Shown in pieces: positions 23,402-35,649 of a DNA stretch of 64,000 nt. Origin of the DNA: Polytrichum commune (Eukaryota > Streptophyta > Polytrichopsida > Polytrichales > Polytrichaceae); contig OX485804.1 in assembly GCA_950295325.1 (NCBI GenBank), positions 22,444,001 to 22,508,000 of the forward strand, read 5' to 3'. The position numbers were made by a program, and so were the translations under genes. The notes under the pieces were generated by a model. It saw nothing but the letters and a program-made list of their open reading frames with translations. It did no database searches and was not told the DNA's origin. The first letter of the stretch is position 1, and each line of letters begins with the position of its first letter.

Positions 23402-23486
23402 GGAAAGGGAAAGGAAAGGAAAAGAAAAGGCAAGGAACAGGAACAGGAGAAAGGGAGGGGAGGGGAGGGGAAGGGAAGGGAGGGAT
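23402..23486 (+). repeat. Polypurine tract with G-quadruplex potential upstream of CSLA
   Basis: About 85 bases are almost only A and G. The 3' part (23449-23486) is uninterrupted purine with seven successive G-runs of 3 to 4 separated by one or two A. That pattern satisfies the usual G4 motif, and a mirror-like GA tract can also form triplex DNA. It lies about 0.5 kb upstream of the TATA-like site. Confidence 0.8.
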
Positions 23487-23853
23487 GATGTTATAATTGC
23501 GGATGGACTGATCCTGGGAGCTCATCCGGCCGATCGAACGATGAACGACTGGACGAACGAGCACAGAAATAATGAAGGTGGGCATTATTAGGAGGCGTCG
23601 GTGGGCCACCCTTTCTCGGCCCAGCTCGCCAGCCAGGCTTCCTCAGGCGTCGATCGCCTTTCAACCTTTCCTTTCATCACCAATTAGCTCCTCAGTGCGT
23701 CGGTTGTATGATATGATATGAGCTGCCTTGCCATCTGACAGGAGCCACCAATCACCCCGCCTCCCGTCCCCTCCCTCCCCCCCTTGCAGGACCGAGCCTA
23801 CATTGGGAGATCCCTCTGCGATCCCAACACACACTTTTACTCTCTCTGCAGCT

Positions 23854-23881
23854 AGCAGAGCAGAGCAGAGCAGAGCAGAGA
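23854..23881 (+). repeat. (AGCAG)n pentanucleotide microsatellite
   Basis: Five consecutive AGCAG units plus a partial unit, just upstream of the TATA-like sequence and after a short CT run. GA/CT-rich microsatellites are common near plant transcription starts. Confidence 0.85.
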
Positions 23882-24112
23882 GGCAGAGGAGCAGCTTGGC
23901 CCTGCATTGCCTTTTATACCTGTTTGCAGTAGTACTTCTACTGATCTTCGTAGCAGAGTTGCAACTAGTTTGTAGTCACAGCTAGATCTGTGGGGGTTGG
24001 TTCAGGTACTGCACGCTGGTGGAATTGAAGTGGGGTTGGTTGGTTGGTTGTTTGGATTCTGTGGAGTCAGGAGCGGTGGCAGAGAGTTTGGGTTAGGGGG
24101 AGGGTGAGGATC

Positions 24113-24193
24113 ATGAGTTGCAGCAGGCAAAGTGTCCAGGGGGAAGTTGGAGAAGAAGGCAAAGCTATCATGCGTGCTTGCTGTTGTAATTAG
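24113..24193 (+). promoter_or_regulatory. Candidate upstream ORF in CSLA leader (26 codons)
   Basis: An ATG at 24113 opens a 26-codon frame ending in TAG at 24191-24193, about 175 nt before the CSLA start. A second, 5-codon frame starts at 24246 and stops at 24263. If the leader is transcribed and unspliced here, both would be met by scanning ribosomes first. There is no sign of a conserved peptide, so any regulatory role is inference. Confidence 0.35.
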
Positions 24194-24368
24194 CGAGCAG
24201 GCGGCTAGTTCAGTCTGCTAGTTTGGTACTACTGGTCTTTTAGTGATGCAGGTTGGGTTGTGAGCGGGGTCGTGGGTTGGTGAGGTTTGTGAGGTTTGTA
24301 AGGTATCAGGTTTAGCTATTGGTGGTGGTGGTGGGGGGCACAATAGATACAGAGAGAGATAAGAGATC

Positions 24369-27300
24369 ATGGCAGACGCAGTGAGTGATGCTCTTGTGAG
24401 TGCCCCGGGGTGGAGCTTGCCGATTCTGGTGAATCGAGTGATTAAGATATGGCTGGATGTGAGGGCACCCATTGTGGCCCCGCTCCTGCAATTCGCCATC
24501 AACGTGTGCCTGGTGATGGTGACAATGCTGTTCGTGGAGCGGATGTTCATGTGCGGGGTAATGGTGTTCGTCAAGTTGCTTAGGAGGACGCCCGAGACAC
24601 AGTACAAGTGGGAGCCTATCAATGACTCAGATGTGGAATTTGGCAATGCCGCCTACCCCATGGTGCTAGTGCAGATCCCCATGTACAATGAGCGAGAGGT
24701 AACAGACTGGGGAAAATCCTCAGTGCTCTGTCCCTACAAGTTTGTGGCACGGAGTCTGTAGATTCGGAGTCCACAAGTCGTTGCTGTTGTTTGGGTGAGT
24801 TTTGGTTGGTCTATCATGAAATCTTGTTGTTTACAAGTGGTTGATTGGTTGGCTGACCAGGTTTACCAACTGTCAATTCAAGCGGCCTGCGGATTGTCAT
24901 GGCCGGCTGACCGCATCATCATCCAAGTGTTGGATGACTCCACAGATCCTACCATCAAGGTCTGCTTCCCCACTTCTCCATCCGATCGAGCTCAGTAGGA
25001 CAGGACAGGATGCATTTTGCTAAACAAATACTTCACCGTAACAGAAATCTGAATGGCTCATAGCATTCAAACAGTCCATCAAACTCTACATTCATCGTGT
25101 CTCCTCCTAGCCCAGAGATTTTTTCTAGTATGGCAAATTCCGCGAGGTTCTTCTGTTACTTGCGTCACAACCCACTTTTTTATTCTTTGTCTCTTGCATC
25201 AAACTCATGCGACTCAATATTTAACCGCTTACACTTTGCTCTGTCACCATTATTGATTCCTGCAGGATCTGGTGCAAATGGAGGTCAAGCGTTGGTCCAG
25301 CAAAGGCATCAACATCAGGTACGAAGTGCGTAACAACAGGAAGGGATACAAGGCCGGCGCTCTGAAACAAGGCATGCGGCATGCCTATGTACAGTCTTGT
25401 GACTATGTGGCCATCTTCGATGCTGACTTCCAGCCCGAGCCAGAGTTCTTGTGGCGCACCGTCCCCTTCCTCGTGCACAACCAAGAGCTCGCACTTGTTC
25501 AGGCCCGATGGAAATTCGGTAAGTCCCAAATCCCACCCCTGTTTTTATGTACATAATTTGACTCTGGTTTGTAAGTTCGAGTGACTGACGCAAGCTTCTC
25601 CTCCGGTCTCACTGACTAACAGAGTCGATGAAACGTCCATCAATCATGATAAAATTTTAATTCGCTTTATAGAAAACCATTATGTCCAATAAATTCTACC
25701 AAATAATCCCATGACTTCGGAAATAAAATTGGCACCGACATGCGGCACAGTAACTTTCCATATTTACTGATTCCAATTTTGGACCAGTTGACCTATTCAT
25801 ATAATGCTTGTATTATCCATTGGCTGTAAATTCAAATTTCAAACTGACTAGATTCCAGTGGGACTACAGTAGTTTATTCTTGGGGTTTGTTCAATATTAG
25901 CCTGAAATTTATTTTACTTTCGGTGCAGGATTTATTAGTGTAGTAGCCCAGTCTGTTGAAGCAATCCAGTTTGTGTTTGTCGTATTGGGAGGCACTTTAG
26001 CTGACTGATTAAGTTCGGCAGTCAGAGAGCATCCATCTCGTTAGCTCCAGTACTTTCTGTCGGCTATCGTCAGGGACAGTATCATCGTCATGAATAGTTG
26101 ACATCAATAATTCATGCTTTCGACGATTCATCAAGCAACAGCAGTAACATAAACGACAGAAAATCTTACAATTAAATCTGAAAAGTTCGTCTGCCACACT
26201 ATGCCAACACTATGTCTGTCCCCGTTACTGCCATTTTGTTGCTGGAGTGCCATCTACAAAATTAATGAGACGGAAAACCGAAGCTCTCTGGCTGAATCAT
26301 TCATGATCTCCGAAATTTATATCAGGGGTTCCAGCTAGGTTGAATGTTATTTCTTACATCAGTAAATGGAATCTAAGTTTTTCTTTGCTGGTGCGCAGTG
26401 AATGCAAACGAGTGCTTGATGACTAAGATGCAAGAGGTATCTTTGAACTATCATTTCTCTGTGGAGCAACGGGTGGGATCTGCAACATACGGCTTTTTTG
26501 GATTCAATGGTAAGCCAAACCAGAGCTGAGCATTATTACCTTTTGAATTGCCTGTATCAACAATAGCCGCGGAACCGAAAGAAGTAACTGCAGTGTAGAA
26601 ACAAAAACCTCGATTGAAGTGCTGAAATCTTAATGCTTGGCGATAATGCAGGCACAGCAGGAGTATGGCGCATTCGTGCTATGGAGGAAGCAGGTGGTTG
26701 GAACGATCGAACCACTGTTGAGGACATGGATTTGGCTGTCCGGGCTAGTCTGTGTGGCTGGAAGTTTGTGTATCTCCATGACCTAGAGTGCAAGAATGAG
26801 CTCCCAAGTACATTTAAGGCATTCCGATTCCAACAACATCGTTGGTCTTGCGGTCCAGCCAACCTTTTCCGCAAAGTGCTTCCTCAAATTCTCAAGAGCC
26901 AGGTAATTCGTGGCTTCTGTTTGGTCGCAATCAATTTCCATCTATACTTTCATCTCTTTCACGAATGTCTCGACCATCACTAATTCGAATTTCTACCGTG
27001 CCAGACAAATTTTGTCTCAAGAGGTGAAACTGATTAGGGTTTTGGGTTTCTGGCTATGTGCAGAAAGTGAAGTTGTGGAAGAGATTGCACATGATCTACG
27101 CCTTCTTCTTTGTCCGCAAGATTGTTGCCCACATTGTGACTTTCACATTCTACTGCGTCGTGATTCCGGCGTCAGTGTTAGTTCCCGAAGTTGACTTGCC
27201 ATTCTGGGGAGCTGTATACGTTCCATCGACTATCACACTTTTGAACGCCATTACCACACCCAAGTGAGTATTTCTAACACGCAACCTTCCATCATTCTGT

Positions 27301-28054
27301 AGGAAGTCTGAATGATCAAAATTTCAGAAACACCCTTGGTGGATTCTCTTTCCTCCATAGCCTAGTCTGCTGGTGAATGTCTAACCGGCTCCAACAAAAA
27401 ACTAGGAAGCAACCTTCCATCCATTTTATTCATGGAGGACACAATTGCTCATCACTGTGTGTGGCTTGGTCACTGTGGCAGGTCATTGCACTTGTTGGTG
27501 TTCTGGATCCTTTTCGAGAATGTTATGTCCCTGCACCGAACGAAGGCCACCATCATCGGGTTGTTGGACATGGGAAATGTGAATGAATGGATCGTGACTG
27601 AGAAACTAGGAAATCTGATGAAATATAGGTCTGCTAAGTATGGAAAGAAGTACACCTTGCAACGCATGGCAAGCAATTTGTTGGCGAGGGGATGGAAAAT
27701 GGGCGAGAGGTGAGCAAATCTTCCTCCCTACAACCTTCGGTGCAGTTATGATAATATCGTGAATTGTCTATCCCTGGAGAACTCGCTAGAAATTCTTGGT
27801 GATGAATTCTTGGCGGTGAATTATGATCCTATGCTTGCATTCCGTTTGACCAAGAACTGAGTGCATTTTGTTTGTGGAATTCCAGGGTGAACATCCTGGA
27901 GTTGTGGACAGGAGGATTCTTGATGTTCTGCGCATGGTACGACTTCTACTTCCAGGGAAGGAACCACTTCTTTGTTTACTTGTTCATGCAATCCTGTGCA
28001 TTCCTGATCATGGGTGTAGGTTATGTTGGAACATTTGTCCCGACTTACTCATAG
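24369..28054 (+). CDS. CSLA: Cellulose synthase-like A, beta-1,4-mannan (glucomannan) synthase, 8 coding exons
   Basis: Exons are 24369-24698, 24861-24959, 25266-25518, 26399-26509, 26652-26902, 27064-27263, 27482-27709 and 27886-28054. All seven introns are GT-AG and phases join exactly: 1641 nt, 546 residues plus TAG. CSLA enzymes are Golgi GT2 glycosyltransferases that polymerise GDP-mannose (and GDP-glucose) into the backbone of mannan or glucomannan, a wall hemicellulose. Visible features: an N-terminal membrane segment at about residues 35-56; LDDSTDPT with D135/D136; the DAD metal-binding motif at 195-197; TVED with the likely catalytic base D289; QQHRW (the QxxRW motif) at 325-329; and hydrophobic C-terminal segments from about 359 to the end. 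The protein ends GTFVPTYS, a normal family C-terminus, and 546 residues is a usual CSLA length. The ATG is the first in this frame and gives a family-like N-terminus. All key residues are present, so the gene appears functional. The family call is firm; substrate preference is inferred from family. CSLC is unlikely because length and motifs fit CSLA. Confidence 0.96.
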
Positions 28055-30217
28055 TTGTAGTTCATTGCAGTCGCGTAGTTGTCTCGAGAATCAGGTGCAA
28101 TTTTCCAGGATCGAGTTTTTTTTGAGGTGTATTGCCTCATTATGGTAAGATATAAATTAAGTGGTTTCTTTCCACTTCATTCATGTAACATAAGCTGAAA
28201 TAAGCTTAGACACTGGGTTGTATAGAATATTAATTTCCGCTCACTTGCGTACCCATGGCTTGTCCTCACAATGGCAGCTACAATTGCCCAGCTGCCGATT
28301 TATTCCGATGGTTGTTTTCAACAAATATTTGTTCAATGGAGCTGTAGTTGTGGGTATGAGGGTAGGCTTGGGGTTCCATGTCTGGAAACACGGATTCATT
28401 TCATTGTCTACATTCGTTTGCTTAAACGCCAGGTTTGTTTGTGCCTGTGCCATGAAAGAATTTATGACGTCATGCCAATTGTGTTTTATTGACTTTCTTT
28501 CCGAAAGATTTTTCAGACATGGATAAAGTGCTCATCCTTGGAGAATGTCGTCTTTAATACAGTTGTGAAATTAATACATGTCAACCATATAACTCAGTCG
28601 CATCATCGTTGCGTACATCATCCAACAATTTAATACCAATTACTGGAAAGACCATCTAAAAAAAATCCTATTTCAGATTCAAGAAAAGGAAGAACTTCCT
28701 GGTCCCCAACGTCTAGTAGCCATTGCCATCTGGAAAGTTGTCAGACAGCCAAAGTCGATGATGGGCAAGCCTGAAAGAAAGGCCCACTTTCTTTAGAATA
28801 AGGCTCTTAATATGTGTTTGCAGATTAAGAAGGGCTGAAGAAATCTGTGCCATTTATTTGATGCACTCCCTCCACTCCGAAAGATGTGATATTCGTTACC
28901 CCAAATAACGTGGTATTCCAATTGATGTGCACACAAATATGGAATTCAGGCTGTGAAAATGACCAAGAGTGAGCCGCTGTTGATATCAGTGTGTATGTTT
29001 GACAAATTTCAATTGACCTGAAACTCCACATCTAAAGTTTCACTTGATATTTTCAAAACAAAAATGAATGTCGATTAACAACTGCATATTCGTCTAAAAT
29101 GTCACAAAAATGCCACATGCTGAGTAGTGCGTGGTATTTCAATTTCTAATGTGTCAATAGACGTGTGGTTATTTTTCTTCACAAGTCACACTACATGTCA
29201 AATTCTAAATTGTGCATGACAATTGATGTGCATTTTCTTTCTGTGGAAGTTTATTTGGTGTCAAATGTCAAAAACTGGCAGAAACGTTGTCAAAATTACA
29301 CACTGGTTGCAATGGTGATGGATTGATGTGAGATTGGTAGGTGAGTGTGTGCACGTACCATGAGGAGTTGGGCACATAAAGGGTGCATGTGGGAGCTTCC
29401 TGCAATGGTACAGGCAAAGATAAGAATGTCGCATCGTTTCTTGCTTCCATGGTGACTAGAAAGGTGATGTGTATATTAGAAATAATTCCTGCAGAAGTAA
29501 AATCTAATAGAAAACTCCCACATATAGAAGGTAATTCCTTTGACACCCATGGTTTGTTTCTTATCCATTGTTTAGGCTCAATTTTATGAAAATCTGCAAG
29601 AGAATTGATCTCATTCTTTAGAAGACGAGCTTGTGTTCCTGAGGGGTGTTTATATATCTTCTCAATCCGTTAGATCAAGGGCATGGATGGTTGGAGGAAC
29701 CATCATTGTGATTGGGGTCATACTTCGAATGCTTACATTAAATAACCTGCAGAATGTCCACAATCATCTACTGTATCATGGAAATATGTAACTTATACAG
29801 TAATATTTGAGTTGGGTTCCCAGCATGATTCCAAATTTGACATCTCAAGTTCAGGTTCAGACCCTTCAAGATGATCTTCACCTGCATATAGGAGATGTTG
29901 GAGGGCAGATGCAAGTGATGATAATGTTTCTAGAGATGCCAATCTCTTCCTCGTCCTATGCGCTCAGGAGCTTGCAGAAGTAGGTAATGGATAGGCACAA
30001 TTACATCTAAGCTATGCATAGTGCTATCTAATGGACCTGTAGCTCCTACATTAACTAAGTACAATGTTCTATCTCTTACAAACAATTATTGACGTTGCTT
30101 TTGAAGCCTGCAAATCTACGGAAAACTTGGAGAGTTTAGAGTTGGGAGTGGTAGCTTCAGTGATAAGGATGGTTTGTACATGGTGCCAGCTACACTTCCA
30201 TGCAGGCTCAGCACCAC
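28055..30217 (+). other. CSLA 3' region and intergenic DNA; no firm gene
   Basis: The CSLA 3' UTR must begin here. No canonical AATAAA is obvious in the first 100 bases, though AT-rich plant-type signals occur at about 28145-28160 and 28560. A short CTCCCTCC motif at about 28867 recalls a Stowaway terminus, but no partner end was found. Frames at 29607-29966 are open for 57 and then about 50 codons on either side of two in-frame stops, with no recognisable domain. Confidence 0.4.
28271..28796 (+). CDS. Speculative two-exon small ORF downstream of CSLA
   Basis: An ATG at 28271 gives 54 codons up to a CAG|GTTTGT donor at 28432/28433. A TTTCAG acceptor ends at 28676, and the following 39 codons (28677-28793) stop at TAG 28794-28796. 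Both junctions are phase 0, giving a 93-residue basic-tailed protein. The second exon is rich in charged residues (starts IQEKEELPGPQ). I recognise no domain. It may equally be CSLA 3' UTR or chance. Transcript evidence would decide. Confidence 0.15.
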
Positions 30218-30220
30218 TTA

Positions 30221-30719
30221 CGGCCACTTCACACATGAGGCTGAGGGCCCGTGACCATTGCACTTCAAGCACTCTCATTGGTGGAAAAGGCGGGGCCGGT
30301 CCAAGTTAGCTTCACACTACGCTTGAGGGACTAATGGAGTAAGGGAATGCAAGATGGATGTAAAGTCTAGATGGATTTCTACATGGCATCAAATGGATCA
30401 TGTTTCATGGTCACTTGGACTACTTTCAAAAATCATTTTTTGGAGGTAGGCCTGACACAAATCTAGGAGAACATGGCACTCCGAAATCTCACCACCGTTG
30501 ATTTAGTATATTTCATCATGTGTGGGGACCCCATATTGAATAGAAATTTATTGAAATAACATTTGGCTGAGGATCCGGTCACATATGACTTCACACTACA
30601 CTTGAGGGCCCATGCCCACACTATGATTTTGGAAGTGTCTTGGGATGGCCTTTGGACACTTTGTTTTGGGCTCTCACAATTTCATGGTTATGGCTCTTGG
30701 CTTGTGTTTGAAGTGGCCC
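30221..30719 (+). mobile_element. Family A Harbinger-like MITE, full length, TTA duplication
   Basis: TTA at 30218-30220 and 30720-30722 flank 499 bp. Ends are CGGCCACTTCACACATGAGG and, inverted, GGGCCACTTCAAACACAAG. The 62-codon frame of other copies is broken here by an early TAG. It is the closest full element downstream of CSLA. Confidence 0.9.
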
Positions 30720-30722
30720 TTA

Positions 30723-33090
30723 GCAACGGTGGTGGGAAAGCTAACTAAATCCTTGCTAGATTAGCCAAAAACTCTAGTGGTAGTGTCAAGTGAACACAAA
30801 CCCTTGGATGATGCTTCGATTGTTTTAAAAACTCTTAGATGGAGTTTTGATAGATTCCATGAGGAACCACTATGACAAGCTCTAGGTCAAAATCCTAAAC
30901 TACCTTGTGGATGTCATTTAGGAATGCCAAAGGTTTGAACTCTCATTTTGTAGACCACTGTCCAATGGACTTTCAAACCTTATTTCGTTTGTAATGAATT
31001 CTTTGTTGTTTAGTACCACTTTCCCCTTGATATTAAGATGTATCTTACTTAGAACATGGCCACATACTCACACAATTGAGAGCTTGAAGGTTTGAACTTA
31101 CGATGTAACCTTGTTAAATTTTTTGGGAGTTTGTCAAGTATCGCACTCTCAAAATATGTAAGTTTTTCAACTTGAGCTCTACTATAAAGGGGGCTTAAGG
31201 TAGATGAGGATAATTCAATTAGCTTCTGTAATTGTACACCTATTTTTGACTCCTGATCGGTAGTATACTTGCCCTAATTCAATGGATGGGTAATACATGT
31301 TGATTTCTCTGCCTTTTTAATAATATTTGGGTTGGGTTGCCTTTGTAGGAATCAAACCACACCCCTCATCCTTCATAATTAGGAGTGCTACTCACTAAGC
31401 CCTAAACATGCTTGATTTTTGTGAGTGAGTTGGGCAATTAGGAGGCCACAACTTGGACAAATTAGGAGGTGGCATGTGGTTGAGGTGCTAACCAACTTGT
31501 TTGTGGGTATTTTATAATGACAAGTGAGTTTGGCAACATTTTGTCTTACATGTGACCAGTTTAGAGACATGTCACAATCAATATTGGCATAAAACTTGGT
31601 TCTCATTGGTAAATGACCCATGTAGAATTTGCTAGTGATGATGTCCACTTACACAACATTGAATGATGGACAAATTCACCTCTATAACACCATATTGGGA
31701 AGCAAATCATCTTGTATTCTGAAACCTAGATCAACACCTCTCTCAACTCTAATTTCAACGATTTCAAATTCTCTGGTCACGATACACAATCGCTAACCTG
31801 CTCAAGCTTCTAATGCTTGAATCCATTGGTTGGATGATTCCACAAAGGTGGTGGTGTCCACAATAGCCTCGTCTAACTTACCTTGCATGTGGAGCTCATG
31901 AAGTGAAAGCTGAAGTGTAAAAGTGGACCTGAATGAACTTTGGTTTTCTTTTTGAAACCTAGGAAGTGTGTGGCTACATGGCTAGTTTCTTTATCAAGTA
32001 GAGAGAAAATTTTAGGATCGGAAATTAAACCGCTAAAAACTCCATTTGGTGTGGGTACCACTCCACTATCATCCGGTAGTATAGGGTCTTCTTGTTCCGG
32101 ACTTGAATAAGCTTTGAATGAGAGTGAATCAGAGATTTCCCAGGGCCAGATTCCAATGAAAAGGCTTAGTTCTTTGTAGCCCTCAACCTCTCTTTATTTT
32201 TCTACAGTGATATAAAAGGGGCCTTATAAGTTGACTTGGTTCTCCAAATCAAGGTCCAATTATCCGTTATAAACCTAGGCAAAAGCCTGCTGGGCAAGCA
32301 AGCATAAAGGTGTGACGATTGAAAAGCCCTAAAGAATGGGAGATCCTTCAACTCATCAGCCAATGATGATGTCTTCCTTCTGGGCCTCGAAATTCACTGA
32401 CTCACATCGGATCACAAAAGATAGATTAGATATTTAATCATGTGTTTTATAGGTGTACCAAAGTTTGCATCAAAGTGATTTTGTGAAGTTCAACAACTAT
32501 GACCTGTAAGCAGAGCAACTGACAAACACCTACTTAACTTGCATTGGTCTACATGAGTCTATAATACTCCAGTAACAGCCACCCCCCACATGGAATGAGG
32601 CTCAAACCTCGATGAGGCTGTGGACATATAAGAGGCCCACAGTGGGTGCTTACAAATCCAGACATTTCTGACCGTTGGATTGGCTTGGAAATTGTTTATT
32701 TGCTTCGCCACTGTGAATCGTGAAGGTTGTCGTTCCAAGTACAAAATTAGTGAAGAAATGCAAAAGTTACAAGCGTTCAAAGTGAAGATTCTCTTTCTTT
32801 GTGAACGGTCAAGTAGGCCTTCCTGAATACGTTCATTATTAAACCTAGAATGGTCAACTCCTAAAAGTCGAGGCAGAAGTCTTTGCCCAGGCAATCATCA
32901 CTACCCAACAATAAAAGCGGACACGTTCATGTTATAATCTTTTGATTTTGGCCACATGGACGGCTGAAAACTTACGTGAAAAATGTTAACTACACAAAGA
33001 TCTCATCCGTACGGTCAGGTCTATTACAAAACATGCTAGTTTTTCAATGAGTTTTTGCACTGGATTGAACTATTTTCAACACTGTAAAGA
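30723..33090. other. Intergenic DNA, no gene seen
   Basis: No recognisable coding sequence. The minus-strand frame at 32559-32894 (111 codons) shows no domain. A short repeat at about 31975-32095 matches 14985-15120 (see that entry). Confidence 0.4.
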
Positions 33091-33094
33091 AAAA

Positions 33095-33235
33095 ATTGCT
33101 TTGGACTTTAGATGCCAATGTGTTTTGATCTCATTGTAACTCATGTCCTCGTGGTGTTCGTTCCCAACTACAGGCCTTGGCATATACCACTCACTCAAAT
33201 ATAGGTGTCCACTCAAGAAGAATGACCAAGTATGG
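33095..33235 (+). repeat. Dispersed repeat family M, copy
   Basis: Contains TCATGTCCTCGTGGTGTTCG, CCACTCACTCAAATATAGG and GTGTCCACTCAAGAAGAATG in family order. Confidence 0.5.
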
Positions 33236-33599
33236 CCCATGTAACTTATACAACCCTAACAAGGAAGATGGGTTGGGCTACACAACAACTTATAAGCACA
33301 CAAACTGGAAGTACATGCACACAGCAAGCTTACACCCTCTGTCAGCCCACATGAAGCACTTGGAACAACTTTGGTGGCAGATCACGACATGGAGAATGTG
33401 TGCAGATCAAATTCCACTTGCTTTTTGTATTTTTGTGCAGCAGATGCAGATGCTGGCCCGCTTCTGATCTCTGATGAGTGAGCAGTTTGGAGGAGCTGCT
33501 GCATTTTAATGCATTATACTTGAGTTCATTAGATGTACATGTATGTAACCGGCCCACTTCTGCAAAAAAAAACCAACAACAATGGAGCCATAATCTAAG

Positions 33600-34720
33600 C
33601 AACTTGGAAGCCTTTAAGATAGTTTAAGTGGGTGTGATATTCATTTTAGTACTGCTTGTCCTCCATCTTCTGATGAGCGACTCTATGTCATGGAGTAGCA
33701 AATCCCTGATGAAGCATCAGCAACAATCAGATTGATCGAATAGCAGACCTTTCATTATCTAGTCATAGTTGCAAACAATGTGTGTGTGTTGATTTCGTAA
33801 CTGAGTACGTAGGCTCTCCGAATCCTGTTGGTTGTGGAGTGTAATGTAGTTAATATACGATGTGAGAACATAGTCCAATCTCTATTGAACACGTGTCTTT
33901 CTCTTGTCCGTTTTAAGAACCACACCTAGTCACGAGTCACCCAAAGACCTATGAATACAACAACATAGACAACATAGATAATATTAACGTTTGTGATGTT
34001 GGTTCAGATGTATTTATGGGAGTAAGCACTAAGTGTCAACATGTGATCGTACCACTGGTTCTTTTCTACTCGATGGTTTTATGATGTATAGAGAGAATGA
34101 ATTCTACACATATATAATTAAGTTTTGTAACCATCTAGTTGGAGAGAATCGAATGTAAGACAACCCAATTTCTGTAGTGAAATGATATGCAATTAGTCAA
34201 GGAGCATCAATGAAAGGTATTGACCACAATTCTTATATTGCAAAAAGGTGGAAAGTTTTCTTAGTAAGCAGGTAGCTAATTCTAGTGTTGTTTCATATAT
34301 ATATATATATATATATCATAGGCAATGGAAATCAAATGATGACAACAAACCAAATTTAGGCACATTTGGACAAAAACTTTGTCCATACTAATAATTCAAA
34401 TTAGAGGATCATTTTGCATTGTTCATAGATGCACATTGCAAAACAAATTATGAGAATAGAAATATACTAGAATGTCAATCCCACTTATACACATGCTTTG
34501 AGAAGCCATGTGGTCAAACATCACCGTGGATGCGTATTTGTATTAAAACACAATGAACATTTAGCAAAAACATGTTCATTCAAAACCAAAAGAAAAAAAA
34601 GAAAAAAACATAGTCCAATGATTTAGTGTCACATACATTATGAATCTATTCGTGTATGAATCTAATCATATGTAGCTAGCTCTATTGGCGGGTCCTATGA
34701 TAAAAGTGCCATTAATCATC
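33600..34720. other. Intergenic DNA with (AT)n at about 34297-34317
   Basis: No gene seen. An (AT)10-like microsatellite lies in the middle. Confidence 0.5.
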
Positions 34721-34724
34721 TTCA

Positions 34725-35262
34725 AATGTATTTAATGTCACGTACACTATATCTGAAGGGCCTAAACTAGATGCCTAGAGGCCTCATAGAGTCACGTCCA
34801 CTAATTGTCAAAATGATACTATTCGTCAACATGAGAAACTTATACATGAAAATTTATTTTCATTACGACATTTCCTATAGCACATTGGGATACTTGAGAT
34901 AACATTTTTGTGTTTTAGGGTGCAAGGGGAAGATGTTCTTGAGCATACGATTGGCAAGTGTCATGAATTTACATTTTAATAAGCAAGCGGAAGAGTTTAT
35001 TAAGCATACTAACACCAAAGTGTTATTTCTGTACACCTTTAGTCAACTTGTAGAACATTGTGTAACATAGGCATACACCTCTTAACACCATAGAATGTAG
35101 TCAGGCCAAGAGATTAGTAAGCCCACTTGAATACCGAGTGTCATGAAGTGACACTAATTGTGAAGTTGTTGCTCATTAATGTAGCCTAGCATACGCCTCA
35201 AAATAGGGTAGGTGTCACTATTACACATGTGACACAAAATACCATACCCAATGTAGTATGAG
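34725..35262 (+). repeat. Dispersed repeat family J, copy 2
   Basis: Uninterrupted copy: GTATTTAATGTCACGTACAC at the left, TAAACTAGATGCCTAGAGGC, GCACATTGGGATACTTGAGA, and at the right ATGTGACACAAAATACCAT, which is roughly the inverse of the left end. This suggests a MITE-like structure of about 540 bp. Confidence 0.6.
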
Positions 35263-35450
35263 CATCATGAGTACCTCGTGCAAATTTTGAGGTAGTCCAA
35301 ATCTGACCCATTGAGCTGCAAAATCTGCGTCACAAAGTAGATTGGATGGAGAGATATTTAAAGTTGGCATTCATAGGAGAAATAAAGTAGAATCCTAGGT
35401 GACAACAATGATTTGATCTTAGTATTATCTTATCCTACCATATTCAAGCT

Positions 35451-35639
35451 CCATCAAATTAGTGTGGGTCACCATTTGAAGTTACGCATTGCTATAACAT
35501 TTTATTGAGAGTATCATTTTCTACCCAAATAGCATAAGTAGTTAGTATAAATACCAAAGAATATGATATAACTTAGTTGGTAAAAAACAATAATGTCGGT
35601 TAAAAGTTATAGCAACACTAATAGGACAATTTAGTGTAC
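35451..35639. mobile_element. MITE-like element (family I, copy 3)
   Basis: Left TTAGTGTGGGTCACCATTTG with TTACGCATTGCTATAACA; right GTTATAGCAACACTAATAGG ending ATTTAGTGTA. Same interior as 11831-12053. The left outer end is degraded. Confidence 0.55.
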
Positions 35640-35649
35640 TCACTGGATT

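Larger units (their letters stand above)
22800..24368 (+). promoter_or_regulatory. GC-rich promoter and 5' leader region of the CSLA gene
   Basis: Base composition changes sharply here: the flanks are AT-rich, while this stretch is GC-rich with CT and GA tracts. It lies directly upstream of the CSLA ATG. A TATA-like TTTTATAC lies at 23912-23919 and a CCAAT-like CACCAATCA at about 23747. If that TATA is used, the leader is roughly 400 nt. The transcription start cannot be fixed from sequence, and a leader intron is possible. Open frames here (for example 23728-23985, whose first codon is TTG) have no recognisable protein content. Confidence 0.5.

Noticed and set aside
23728..23985. 85-codon frame in the CSLA leader with a hydrophobic end
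   Set aside because: Its first codon is TTG, not ATG, and it overlaps the AGCAG array. Low-complexity content explains it.
24218..24646. 142-codon minus-strand frame opposite CSLA exon 1
   Set aside because: It is the complement of a GC-rich real exon and leader, with no recognisable domain.
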